Shown here one piece after another: positions 35,147 through 43,408 of a stretch of 64,000 nucleotides of DNA. The notes beneath the pieces are model-generated. The model made no database searches. It worked only from the letters and a program-made list of their open reading frames with translations, and was not told where the DNA came from. Positions within the stretch are counted from its first letter, which is position 1. Every line of letters starts with the position of its first letter. This DNA comes from Bythopirellula sp041737835 (lineage in GTDB: Bacteria > Planctomycetota > Planctomycetia > Pirellulales > Lacipirellulaceae), in assembly GCA_041737835.1 (NCBI GenBank), contig JBGSQY010000054.1. One strand, written 5' to 3'. Made by a program: the position numbers and the translations under genes.

Positions 35147-36139
35147 TCAGTCTTCCTTCAAGCCGAAGTTGGCGTAGTCGTCGACGTTGTCTGGCGTAAC
35201 GAGCTCGACGTCGACAGGAATTTTTTGAGGAAAGTCTCGTTTCCCTTTGAGGTACTCGTCAGCGAATTCCGCCGCTTGGATCGCCATCAGCTTCGGGAAC
35301 TGCATACACGTGGCCGCGACTTTGCCTTCTTTGATCAGCCGGACCACGTCGTCGGAGCCGTCGAAGCCAAACACTTTGATTTCATCCTGTCGATTGGCCG
35401 CGGCGATGGCTTGATAGGCGCCCATGGCCATGACGTCGTTGGCGCAAAAAACTGCGTCGATCTTGGGATTGGCTTGCAGAATCGATTCCATGACTTCCAG
35501 CGCACGGCCTTGATCGAAATCAGCCGACTGCTGGGCCACCATTTTTAAGCCTTCAAAGCGATCAACAACACTATGAAAACCTTTCGAGCGATTCCAAGTA
35601 TTATTGTCACCGGAGGTTCCCATCAATTCGACCCAATTGCCGTCTTCGCCGATAACGCTCACGAAATACTCGCCGAGCGCGACGCAGCCGGAATAACTGT
35701 CGGAAAGAATTTGCGACGTGGCGGCATCGGTCGCGTTGATTTCGCGGTCGATGCAGAACACAGGGATCCCGGCGTCCTTGGCCCTCCGTACGCTGGCAAT
35801 GGAACCATCAGCGTCGGTGCAATTGAACAGTACGGCTTTGTAACCACCGGCGATCAAATCTTCGAAGTGGGAGCTTTCCCTGGCCGTGTCGCTTTGCGAA
35901 TCAAAAACCGTGGCGTCGTAGCCTAGCTCTTCACAGCGTTTCTTCGCGGCATCCGTTAGCACGACGAACCAAGGGTTGTTAAGCGTGGAAACAATGATGG
36001 CGATCTTTTCTTTTTCGCCCGACTTTGGTTTCGCGTCGACGGTTTGGGCGGTTTGCTCTTTTTCCGGAGGTGCTTGGCTGCAGCCACCGATCCAGGGAAC
36101 GGTGGCGACGATCAACAAACTAAGAAGAGTTTTGAACAT
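35147..36139 (-). CDS. RbsB-like sugar-binding lipoprotein of the ABC importer
   Basis: 330 residues, Peripla_BP_4 type. The N-terminus ends in a lipobox-like WIGGC with Cys20, so it is probably a lipid-anchored periplasmic binding protein. The two-lobed fold is clear: IAIIVSTLNNPWFVVLTDAAK, GYDATVFDSQSD, GYKAVLFNCTDADGS, GIPVFCIDREI, AVFCANDVMAMGAYQAI, IKVFGFDGSDD. Aromatic and acidic residues in NPWF, CIDREIN and the FDGSDD loop line the usual monosaccharide pocket. The ligand cannot be read from sequence; the downstream kinase and split transketolase point to a pentose or branched pentose. It lies 34 bp after the kinase gene, the largest gap inside the 13-gene array. Confidence 0.93.
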   Translation of the reverse strand: MFKTLLSLLIVATVPWIGGCSQAPPEKEQTAQTVDAKPKSGEKEKIAIIVSTLNNPWFVVLTDAAKKRCEELGYDATVFDSQSDTARESSHFEDLIAGGYKAVLFNCTDADGSIASVRRAKDAGIPVFCIDREINATDAATSQILSDSYSGCVALGEYFVSVIGEDGNWVELMGTSGDNNTWNRSKGFHSVVDRFEGLKMVAQQSADFDQGRALEVMESILQANPKIDAVFCANDVMAMGAYQAIAAANRQDEIKVFGFDGSDDVVRLIKEGKVAATCMQFPKLMAIQAAEFADEYLKGKRDFPQKIPVDVELVTPDNVDDYANFGLKED

Positions 36140-36173
36140 GGAATTCCTATCCTATGCTTCAATTGAAAATTAT

Positions 36174-37652
36174 TTACAGCAATCGCCCCACGGCAGTATG
36201 CCAGCCGGCAAGGGAGCGCTCGACTTCCGCCGCATCGCGATTGGGCCGATAAGTTTTGGTTTCGCGAGGCAGCTTGGCCAAATCCGCCAGCGAATTATGG
36301 ATTCCCAAGCCAAGCAGTCCCGCCGAGACAGCTCCCAGCGCCGAGGACTCCGGCGTGTTGGTCGTGACAAGTTCGCGTTCAATCATATCAGCCGTGAACT
36401 GCATAAGGAACTCATTGCAGGTTGGCCCGCCGTCGGCGAACAAAATTTGCGGTGTGATACCGCTCTCCTGCTGCATCATGTCGAGCACGTCTCGAAGCTG
36501 ATAACTGATTGATTCCAGAGCAGCTCGCACGACATGGGCTTTGCGAGTATGCCCCGTCATGCCAAAAATCGCGGCCTGGGCGTCCGGTTTCCAATGTGGC
36601 GCGCTCAAACCGGCAAAGGCCGGAACGAGATAAACGCCGCCATTGTCTTCGACTTCCGTGGCAAGCGGCTCGCACTCAGCCAAGTCGCCAATCAATTGCA
36701 ATTGATCGCGGAGCCAAGTGAGTGTGGCCGACGAATAGTTAATGAGACCTTCCAGGGCATAAGTTGGCTTGCCATTGAGAACCCAGGCCAGTGCCAACAC
36801 AGAACCGCCGTTGGTAACTTTTGATTCCTGGCCTACATTGAGCAACACGGATGTGCCGGTGCCGAACGTGGCTTTGGCCATGCCGGGCTCGTAGCAACGC
36901 TGAGCGAACAACGACGCCTGCGAATCGCCCATCACGCCACAAATGAGAATGCTCTGAGGCAAATTTCCTGCGGCATTTGTTTCGCCAAACTTCGCGGAAC
37001 AATCGCGCACTTCCGGCAGAGAGTCATGTGGAATGCCAAATAGCTCACACAGTTCCGCGTCCCAAGCGAGCTTGTGGACATCGTAAAGCAGCGTGCGGCT
37101 GGCGTTGGTGTGGTCGGTGGCAAAGACCTGGCCACTCGTGAGACGGTAAATCAGATAGGCGTCGATCGTGCCGATGAGCGCGTGGCCTTTTTGAACGGCG
37201 GTGGCGATATCTGCTCGCTCACGCAACAGCCAAGCAATTTTTGAAGCAGGAAAATACGTGTCGAGTTTTAAGCCAGTACGTTCTTGAACAAGTGGTTCAT
37301 GACCCGCCACGGTGCATTCTTTACAGATCCCATCGCCACGGCGACACTGCCATACGATTGCATTGTGCAACGGCTTGCCGGTCTGCCGATCAAAGACAAC
37401 GAAGGTTTCACGCTGATTGGTGATGCTCAGGCCAGCGAGTTCACCAAGGGCTGATTGGTGTCGAGTCGTGAGTTCAGCAATGACGGCAAGGACGTTCTGC
37501 CAGATTTCCTCGGCATCGTGCTCAACCCATCCGCTTTGCGGGTAAATCTGACGATGCTCGCGAGAAACCTTGTCGACGATCCGGCCGTTTTGATCAAATA
37601 GGACTGCCTTGGTGGCCGACGTGCTTTGATCGATGCCGAGGATGAGAGTCAT
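36174..37652 (-). CDS. FGGY-family sugar kinase (glycerol-kinase-like)
   Basis: 492 residues from ATG 37652, overlapping the TGA of the transketolase C-half gene (ATGA). Both FGGY domains are complete: N-terminal LILGIDQSTSATKAVLFD, ISITNQRETFVVFDRQTGKPL in its core (LSITNQRETFV), HNAIVWQCRRG, the catalytic Asp of GTIDAYLIYRL, and C-terminal ATFGTGTSVLLNVG, GLINYSSATLTWLRD, LFADGGPTCNEFLMQ. The NQRE and WQxRR motifs resemble glycerol kinase, as they do in several sugar kinases outside the xylulokinase group. Because the gene is translationally coupled to a split transketolase and follows an isomerase, a ketose kinase, such as one for apulose, is more likely than glycerol kinase. Confidence 0.88.
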   Translation of the reverse strand: MTLILGIDQSTSATKAVLFDQNGRIVDKVSREHRQIYPQSGWVEHDAEEIWQNVLAVIAELTTRHQSALGELAGLSITNQRETFVVFDRQTGKPLHNAIVWQCRRGDGICKECTVAGHEPLVQERTGLKLDTYFPASKIAWLLRERADIATAVQKGHALIGTIDAYLIYRLTSGQVFATDHTNASRTLLYDVHKLAWDAELCELFGIPHDSLPEVRDCSAKFGETNAAGNLPQSILICGVMGDSQASLFAQRCYEPGMAKATFGTGTSVLLNVGQESKVTNGGSVLALAWVLNGKPTYALEGLINYSSATLTWLRDQLQLIGDLAECEPLATEVEDNGGVYLVPAFAGLSAPHWKPDAQAAIFGMTGHTRKAHVVRAALESISYQLRDVLDMMQQESGITPQILFADGGPTCNEFLMQFTADMIERELVTTNTPESSALGAVSAGLLGLGIHNSLADLAKLPRETKTYRPNRDAAEVERSLAGWHTAVGRLL

Positions 37653-38665
37653 CGTGCCGCCCCCGAACGCTGTATGAGCGTGTGCGCAGCTTCTGCAAGC
37701 CCTTCCATCGAGAGGCCATAATGACGGAAGATATCGGCTTGAGCCCCCGTGACGGTATCTTCGTCGGGAATTCCAACAATTTTCATGGATACAGCAACAC
37801 CCGCCTGCATCAGCACCGCGGCGCACGCTTCACCCAATCCGCCATGAACGGAATGTTCTTCAGCGGTGACAATCGCGCGGCAATTTTGGCCGGCATCAAT
37901 GATCGCTGCCTCATCCAGCGGTTTGATGGTGTGCATACTGATGACGCGACAATTCAATCCCTGCTCGGCAAGTTTTTCGGCGGCAAGTAAACAGTGGATA
38001 ACGGTTTCGCCCGTGCCGAGGAATGCGACGTCGTTGCCTTCTCGCAACGTGATGGACCGGCCGACTTCAAAATTTGTTGCAGCGGTGTGCAGATCGTACA
38101 TGGCCGCTTTGCCGAAGCGCACAAAGACGGGGTGCTTGGCTTCGGCTGCGGCACGGATTGATTCGCGAGTTTCAAAATTATCTGCTGGCAACAGGATGGT
38201 GAGATTATGAATGGCTCGCAGTGCGGCGAGATCGTGCAGCGAATGATGCGTGCTGCCAAGGGCGCCGTAGCTCACGCCCGCACTAATACCCACGAGCGTG
38301 GCGGGAACATCGGAATAGCAAACGTCGTTCTTGATTTGCTCGAGCGACCGCGCCGTCAGAAAGCAGGCGGGGGAAACTCCAAACGATTTCTTGCCTGCCG
38401 CAGCGAGCCCCGCGGTAATGCCGACGAGGTTTTGTTCCGCGATACCGACTTCGACAAGCTGCTTAGGCAAGGCTTTGCCAAACGGGCCGAGTTTGCCTGA
38501 ACCCCGGGAATCGCTCGTGACCGCGATGATGCTGGGATTCTCGCGGGCCAATTCTTCGAGCGTCGCGGCGAACTCTTCGAGATTCGCGCGGCCCTTTTTC
38601 AGGCCCAAGCGTGCAATAACTTGCTGGGCTTCCGGCGAAAACATCGATGGGGCGGGTGCGCTCAT
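37649..38665 (-). CDS. Transketolase C-terminal half (AptB-like subunit)
   Basis: 338 residues from ATG 38665, overlapping the TGA of the N-half gene (ATGA); the open frame reaches 38755 but the extension overlaps the neighbour. It holds the pyrimidine-binding domain (IAVTSDSRGSGKLG, catalytic Glu77 in VEVGIAEQNLVGI, SYGALGSTHHSLHDL) and the transketolase C-terminal domain (DVAFLGTGETVIHCLLA, VISMHTIKPLDEAAI, AIVTAEEHSVHGGLG). The first 30 residues, before the domain, are a short extension. It must combine with the N half to form an active thiamine-diphosphate enzyme. Split pairs of this kind include the apulose-4-phosphate transketolase, and also unassigned transketolase-like enzymes. Confidence 0.93.
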   Translation of the reverse strand: MSAPAPSMFSPEAQQVIARLGLKKGRANLEEFAATLEELARENPSIIAVTSDSRGSGKLGPFGKALPKQLVEVGIAEQNLVGITAGLAAAGKKSFGVSPACFLTARSLEQIKNDVCYSDVPATLVGISAGVSYGALGSTHHSLHDLAALRAIHNLTILLPADNFETRESIRAAAEAKHPVFVRFGKAAMYDLHTAATNFEVGRSITLREGNDVAFLGTGETVIHCLLAAEKLAEQGLNCRVISMHTIKPLDEAAIIDAGQNCRAIVTAEEHSVHGGLGEACAAVLMQAGVAVSMKIVGIPDEDTVTGAQADIFRHYGLSMEGLAEAAHTLIQRSGAAR

Positions 38666-39498
38666 AGGGCCTCGCCCACGAGCGCTTGCTCGGCTGCGGC
38701 TAACTCGCGTTGAGCCAGCTCGTACTGTTCCGCAGAGGGAACTCCATGATGCCAACTCACGACGTTCTCCATGAAGCTCACGCCCCTGCCCTTCACCGTA
38801 TTGGCGATGATCATGGTCGGCTTGCCAGTTTGGGGTGGGGCCGTGAGGGCGTCGGTCAGCTCGGCGAAGTCATGGCCATTCACACCGACGACATGCCAAC
38901 CAAAAGCGGCAAATTTCTCGTCGAGCGGCTCGTTGCTACACACGTCGCGCGTGTGGCCGGTGATTTGCAGCGTGTTGTGATCGAGAATCGCCACCAAGTT
39001 ATCGAGCTTGTAATGGGCGGCGGCCATGGCGGCTTCCCAGTTGGAACCCTCAGCCATCTCGCCATCGCCGAGCAGAGTGAACACGCGGTACTTGGACGCA
39101 TCGAGCTTGCCAGCGATGGCCATGCCCACGCAAATGGGCAGGCCGTGGCCCAATGCCCCCGTATTCATCTCGATGCCAGGGACTTTGCGCGTTGGGTGGC
39201 CAACGAAAGGCGATTGATAGTGGCAAAGAGTTTCGAGTTCCGTTTCCGGAAAGAAACCTTGATCGGCCAGGACAACATACAACGCTTCGACCGAATGGCC
39301 TTTGCTTTGAATGTAGCGGTCGCGGTCGGGTGACGAAAAATTCCGTGGCGAAACATTCATCACGCGATTGTAAAGCACATTGAGGATATCAACGCACGAC
39401 AAGCTGCCGCCGGTGTGGCCAGCCCCGGCTTCGGTTATGTATCGCAGAATCTTCTGGCGATATTGAATCGATTTGAGTTGGAGTTCGCGATCGGTCAT
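38662..39498 (-). CDS. Transketolase N-terminal half (AptA-like subunit)
   Basis: 278 residues from ATG 39498, 8 bp after the isomerase gene; the frame is open further upstream but lacks family similarity there. It is the thiamine-diphosphate-binding domain: AGAGHTGGSLSCVDIL, SKGHSVEALYVVL, MNTGALGHGLPICVGMA and the cofactor motif GDG(144-146)...DHN(175). The length, about 280 residues, is the usual one for stand-alone N halves. With the C half it transfers a two-carbon unit between a ketose phosphate and an aldose phosphate in the cytoplasm. Its place after an isomerase and before a kinase fits a dedicated catabolic transketolase and not the pentose-phosphate housekeeping enzyme. Confidence 0.93.
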   Translation of the reverse strand: MTDRELQLKSIQYRQKILRYITEAGAGHTGGSLSCVDILNVLYNRVMNVSPRNFSSPDRDRYIQSKGHSVEALYVVLADQGFFPETELETLCHYQSPFVGHPTRKVPGIEMNTGALGHGLPICVGMAIAGKLDASKYRVFTLLGDGEMAEGSNWEAAMAAAHYKLDNLVAILDHNTLQITGHTRDVCSNEPLDEKFAAFGWHVVGVNGHDFAELTDALTAPPQTGKPTMIIANTVKGRGVSFMENVVSWHHGVPSAEQYELAQRELAAAEQALVGEAL

Positions 39499-39506
39499 AG
39501 CAACGG

Positions 39507-40931
39507 TTAGCAATTGGTCTTTCCGTGATGATAGGTTTCCCAACCTAGGTAGTTGGTAAAGGCTTCGGCAAGAATGTCGGCGGACTGCGAGTTTGTCATG
39601 ACCACGTGATGCTCGAAGCCCTCGCGGCAAACATAGCGTAGCAAATCTTGTAGCTTTGGTACGTGAGCCACCGCGCGGGTGCCGAAGGTGTTGAGCTCAT
39701 CATCCGTGAGTTCTCCTTCGCCAACGTAGGCGCGAATTTTGCCATCGCAATCCGCCGTGGAAAGTCGGCCGTAGGTTAGCGGTCCTGCGGGAGTGCGACC
39801 TTCGAGCGCGCCATAGGTGTTCTCCACGCCAAGCGTGCTACCGAGAATCGGCGCGTTGGCGATTTTGATATCAGGGAGAAAACTCTTAGCCCAGTTGCCG
39901 CAATGGAACAGCGTGCATTTGTCTTCGTCATCGCCGTAGTTATTGTTCCAGTCGACAAGTGCCGCGGGTGATTTCGCAGCAAGCTGCATGGCGTACATCG
40001 TGAGCACGCCCAGCACGTCGACTTCGCACGCGCTAGGGAGAAAATTCTCGCTCATCATGCTCATCAACGTGCAGACGTTGCAGCCGAGATTTTGTTGCAC
40101 CGATGTCCAGCATTGAATCGCGGTCGCGTCGATAGCGTTGAGTTCCATCCAGTTTTCCAACACGACGCCCAGCTTCGCCATTTGCAGCAGCTTTTCGGAG
40201 GGCACATTCGGTGCGGGTGCGTAGTCGGTGATCGCCTTGAGTTTGGCAATCACAGCGGCATCACCATCGGTAAGCTGCTCAACTTGGGCAATCAACTCCG
40301 ACAAATCGACGGTGGTGACGCTCACGCCGTGGCGTTCGAGAATCTTTTCGCTGAAGCGGACCGTGTTGAAAGCACCAGGACGCGCGCCGACGGCTCCCAG
40401 CCGCACACCACGCAGGCCGTTCACAACGCGGCACACGCCGAGGAATTTGGCTAGGTCTTGCTTGAAATCGTCCGACGTGGGCGACGTTACATGCTTGTGG
40501 GTGAGTGAGAATTTGATGCCCGCTTGCACGAGGTTGTTGCAAACCGAGATCTTGCCGCAGAAACCATCACGCCGCCGCGAAACGCCCAGCTGGTTGAGGT
40601 CGTCAGGATAGGCTTGCACTAACACGGGGACATTCAAATCGGAGAGCTTGAGAACGTCGGCCACCCCTTTTTCGTCGCCGAAGTTGGGGAGCGTCACCAG
40701 CACACCATCGATCTCGTCGCGATGCCGGCGAAAGAGGTCCGCGCATCGGCGTGCCTCGGCATGGGTTTCCACGCCGCCGAGTTTGGTTTCCTCGGGCGAA
40801 ACCCAAATCGGCCGGATGTTGTATCTTTCGAAGAGAGCAGTCAGATCGGCGCGAGCTTCTGACACCAACTGATCGGGAAAAAAATCCCGGTTGCCGACGA
40901 TCACTCCGAGAGTGGTTGTTGAATTCTTCAT
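39507..40931 (-). CDS. L-fucose/L-arabinose isomerase-family protein
   Basis: 474 residues, no signal peptide, so cytoplasmic. It has the FucI/AraA-type fold: N-terminal Rossmann-like domain (LGVIVGNRDFFPDQLVSEAR, IDGVLVTLPNFGDEKG), the second domain with GVRLGAVGARPGAFNTVRFS, and the metal/substrate region AIQCWTSVQQNLGCNVCTLMSMM, LPSACEVDVLGVLTMYAM and CTLFHCGNWAKSF with conserved Glu, Asp and His that bind Mn2+ in this superfamily. Its length is between AraA (about 500) and shorter paralogues. It is 2 bp after the GH43-GH29 gene and 8 bp before the split transketolase. Likely reaction: aldose to ketose conversion of the imported sugar; the exact substrate (fucose, arabinose, apiose or another) is not decided by sequence. 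Confidence 0.85.
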   Translation of the reverse strand: MKNSTTTLGVIVGNRDFFPDQLVSEARADLTALFERYNIRPIWVSPEETKLGGVETHAEARRCADLFRRHRDEIDGVLVTLPNFGDEKGVADVLKLSDLNVPVLVQAYPDDLNQLGVSRRRDGFCGKISVCNNLVQAGIKFSLTHKHVTSPTSDDFKQDLAKFLGVCRVVNGLRGVRLGAVGARPGAFNTVRFSEKILERHGVSVTTVDLSELIAQVEQLTDGDAAVIAKLKAITDYAPAPNVPSEKLLQMAKLGVVLENWMELNAIDATAIQCWTSVQQNLGCNVCTLMSMMSENFLPSACEVDVLGVLTMYAMQLAAKSPAALVDWNNNYGDDEDKCTLFHCGNWAKSFLPDIKIANAPILGSTLGVENTYGALEGRTPAGPLTYGRLSTADCDGKIRAYVGEGELTDDELNTFGTRAVAHVPKLQDLLRYVCREGFEHHVVMTNSQSADILAEAFTNYLGWETYHHGKTNC

Positions 40932-40933
40932 GC

Positions 40934-43402
40934 TCAGTCCTTTTGATCGTGCGCCAGTTCCAGTCCGGTGATCTTTAGCGCCAAAGCGATCTCCGTCGGA
41001 CGTGCGGCGGGAAGTTCCACGGCAAGGCCTTGTTCGGTTTGTTCCCAGTTGAGTTGGCCTTCATGGCCCAAAAGTTGAACGCCATCAACCTTACCTGCGG
41101 ACGCGGGTAGCGACTTCACGAGCAACTTGCCATCTTCGGGCCATGCCAGGGCGATCGCATAGAGAGCGCCGTCTTTGGTGGTGAAGCGAAGGTCTTCTCC
41201 CGTATAAGCTTTCCGTTCGGTGTCGGTGAACGAGCCGCCTACGTCGAGCGTTGGCCCTTCACCAAACTTGTGCCAAGGCTGTGTGCCGTAAATGGCGTCA
41301 CCGTTGACTTGGAGCCAAGCACCCATGTCGCGGAGCATTTGTTGTTCGGTCTCGGGAATCGTGCCGTCGGCTTTGGGCCCGATGTTCAAAAGTAAGGCTC
41401 CGTTCTTGCTCACCACGTCGATCAGATCGTCGATGATGCTGTCGACTTCCTTGTATTCGTGGTTCGTGACGTAACCCCAAGAGTTTTTCGAAACCGAGGT
41501 GCAAGTCTGCCAGAAGTCGGGGCGAATTTCCGCGGCGCGACCACGTTCGATATCGAACACACCCGTGCCATCGGGAAACGAACGGCCTTCCCATTCCTTG
41601 AAATCGATGGCGACTTCCTTGTTCCATTCCTTGCCACGGTTGTAGTAGTAGGCCGCGAATTTTTGCAAGTAAGGTTGGAACACCGGCTGGCAGATCCACC
41701 AATCGAAGTAGATCACTTCGGGCTGGTATTTATCGACGATCTCGCAGGTACGCAGCAGCCAGTCATCGAGGAACTGCTGATCAGGCATCTCGGCGTGAGT
41801 TTCGGCGACTCGTTTGTTGCTCGCCGGACCATAAAGGCTACTATTGTTGGCGTCGAGTACGTCGGAGTCGATATACATCCCTTGATCGAAGAACCACCAA
41901 TGTTCCGCGCGATGGGATGAAGCGCCGAACACGATGTCCTGATCGCGTAGCGCTTCGGCGAGGTCGCCAATCACGTCGCGTTCGGGGCCCTTTTTGACCG
42001 CGGTCCACTCGGTGAATTCGCTGTCGTACATCGGAAAACCATCGTGATGCTCCGCCACGGGAATCACATATTTCACTCCAGCTTCGTGAAACAGCTTAGC
42101 CCACTCCTGCGGATCAAACTTTTCGGCCTTGAAAAGGGGAATGAAATCTTTGTAGCCGAACTCCGCCTGCGAGCCGTACTTCTCGACGTGATGCGCGAAT
42201 TCGGGCGTCCCTTTGAAATACATATTGCGGGGATACCATTCGCTGCCAAACGCCGGCACGCTATAAGGTCCCCAATGAATGAAGAGGCCGAGTTTTCCCT
42301 CGCGGAGCCAACTGGGAGTTTGGAAATTGCCGAGTGATTCCCAGTTGGGTTGAAACGGACCTTGCTCGGCGACTTTGTCGATCTCGGCAATGCGTTGGGC
42401 GGTTTTATCTTTCGTAAGGGCCGGCTCCACGGGGAGACGCACGTCGCGGATTTGTTCGCTGCCAACTTTAAGTAAATACACGAGTTCCTTGCGTGAAATT
42501 TCAAGCACCGTCCCGTGCTTGTGACCCGGTGGAAAAGAAACCTCATCAGAGATATCGGTAAAGGTCTTGAAATCCTGGGTCCTAGCGGCGCCGTAAGTGC
42601 CATTTCGATAGGCATCGTAATAGATGATCCAATCATCGCCGATTTTGATTGTCGAGGGGCCTTCGGTGAAATCGGCCGTGAACGCAGGAGAAATATCTTC
42701 CCAAGGACCGAGCGGCGTCTTTCCAAACGCCACGCGCAGATTCCGTTCGGGTCGCGAATTGTCTTTCAAAATCAGCACATACCGTTCGCCGTCTTTGACG
42801 ATCTGGCAGTCGATGACATTGAAATTGGGATCGAGGAACAGTTTGGCGGGAGCAAACGTCTTAAAATCGCGCGTCGTTGTGTAGTACATCCGCTGGTTGT
42901 TATCGCGTTCTTCGCCGTTCTCCGGAAAGCGGCCGGGGATGGTCGAAGCCCAGCAGATGATGAACTGGTTTTCCTTGTCATCATAAAAGAGTTCCGGTGC
43001 CCAGACGTTGACCGTGGTCGGCTCGTGTTTCATCACGGGGATGAACTGCTGTGGCGACCAATGGACCAAGTCATTGGAACTTGAGTAGCCAAAGCCCTGA
43101 TCTTTTTTCCAACCGGTGGTCCAGACAAGATGATAAACGCCGTCGGGTCCGAGCAAGAGGCTCGGATCGCGCATCAACTGGCTGTCGCCCACGAGCGGCT
43201 TCAAGAACGTGCCGGGGACGCTGGCCCATTTGTATCCATCGAAGCTGTAGAGAAATCGCAACCCGTCTTCGCCGTTGCCGCGGAAGGAGGTGGAAAGATA
43301 AACGTTTTCAGGGACAACATTTTCCTTGACCGATTCCGCGCAGAGCGCCGTCAAGCACGAGCCAATCAGAAAAACAAGTGTTAAACCCAATCGCGCGATC
43401 AT
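40934..43402 (-). CDS. GH43-like propeller fused to GH29 alpha-L-fucosidase, secreted
   Basis: 822 residues with a signal peptide (ARLGLTLVFLIGSCLTALCA). Residues about 30-325 form a five-bladed GH43-type propeller whose three carboxylates are all present: Asp79 in MRDPSLL, Asp198 in NVIDCQIVKDG and Glu247 in TEGPSTI, so it may be catalytic. Residues about 355-690 are a GH29 alpha-L-fucosidase barrel (LGLFIHWGPYSVPAFGSEWY, VIPVAEHHDGFPMYDS) with nucleophile Asp567 in VIYFDWWI, and a C-terminal beta domain follows. A single protein therefore may carry an arabinosidase/xylosidase-like and a fucosidase-like activity. It is located between the PL1 gene (6-bp gap) and the FucI-like isomerase gene (2-bp gap). 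Confidence 0.88.
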   Translation of the reverse strand: MIARLGLTLVFLIGSCLTALCAESVKENVVPENVYLSTSFRGNGEDGLRFLYSFDGYKWASVPGTFLKPLVGDSQLMRDPSLLLGPDGVYHLVWTTGWKKDQGFGYSSSNDLVHWSPQQFIPVMKHEPTTVNVWAPELFYDDKENQFIICWASTIPGRFPENGEERDNNQRMYYTTTRDFKTFAPAKLFLDPNFNVIDCQIVKDGERYVLILKDNSRPERNLRVAFGKTPLGPWEDISPAFTADFTEGPSTIKIGDDWIIYYDAYRNGTYGAARTQDFKTFTDISDEVSFPPGHKHGTVLEISRKELVYLLKVGSEQIRDVRLPVEPALTKDKTAQRIAEIDKVAEQGPFQPNWESLGNFQTPSWLREGKLGLFIHWGPYSVPAFGSEWYPRNMYFKGTPEFAHHVEKYGSQAEFGYKDFIPLFKAEKFDPQEWAKLFHEAGVKYVIPVAEHHDGFPMYDSEFTEWTAVKKGPERDVIGDLAEALRDQDIVFGASSHRAEHWWFFDQGMYIDSDVLDANNSSLYGPASNKRVAETHAEMPDQQFLDDWLLRTCEIVDKYQPEVIYFDWWICQPVFQPYLQKFAAYYYNRGKEWNKEVAIDFKEWEGRSFPDGTGVFDIERGRAAEIRPDFWQTCTSVSKNSWGYVTNHEYKEVDSIIDDLIDVVSKNGALLLNIGPKADGTIPETEQQMLRDMGAWLQVNGDAIYGTQPWHKFGEGPTLDVGGSFTDTERKAYTGEDLRFTTKDGALYAIALAWPEDGKLLVKSLPASAGKVDGVQLLGHEGQLNWEQTEQGLAVELPAARPTEIALALKITGLELAHDQKD

Positions 43403-43408
43403 CGGAAC

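Noticed and set aside
36174..37652. Housekeeping glycerol kinase
   Set aside because: The NQRE and WQxRR motifs are glycerol-kinase-like, but the 4-bp coupling to the split transketolase and the neighbouring importer argue for a catabolic ketose kinase.
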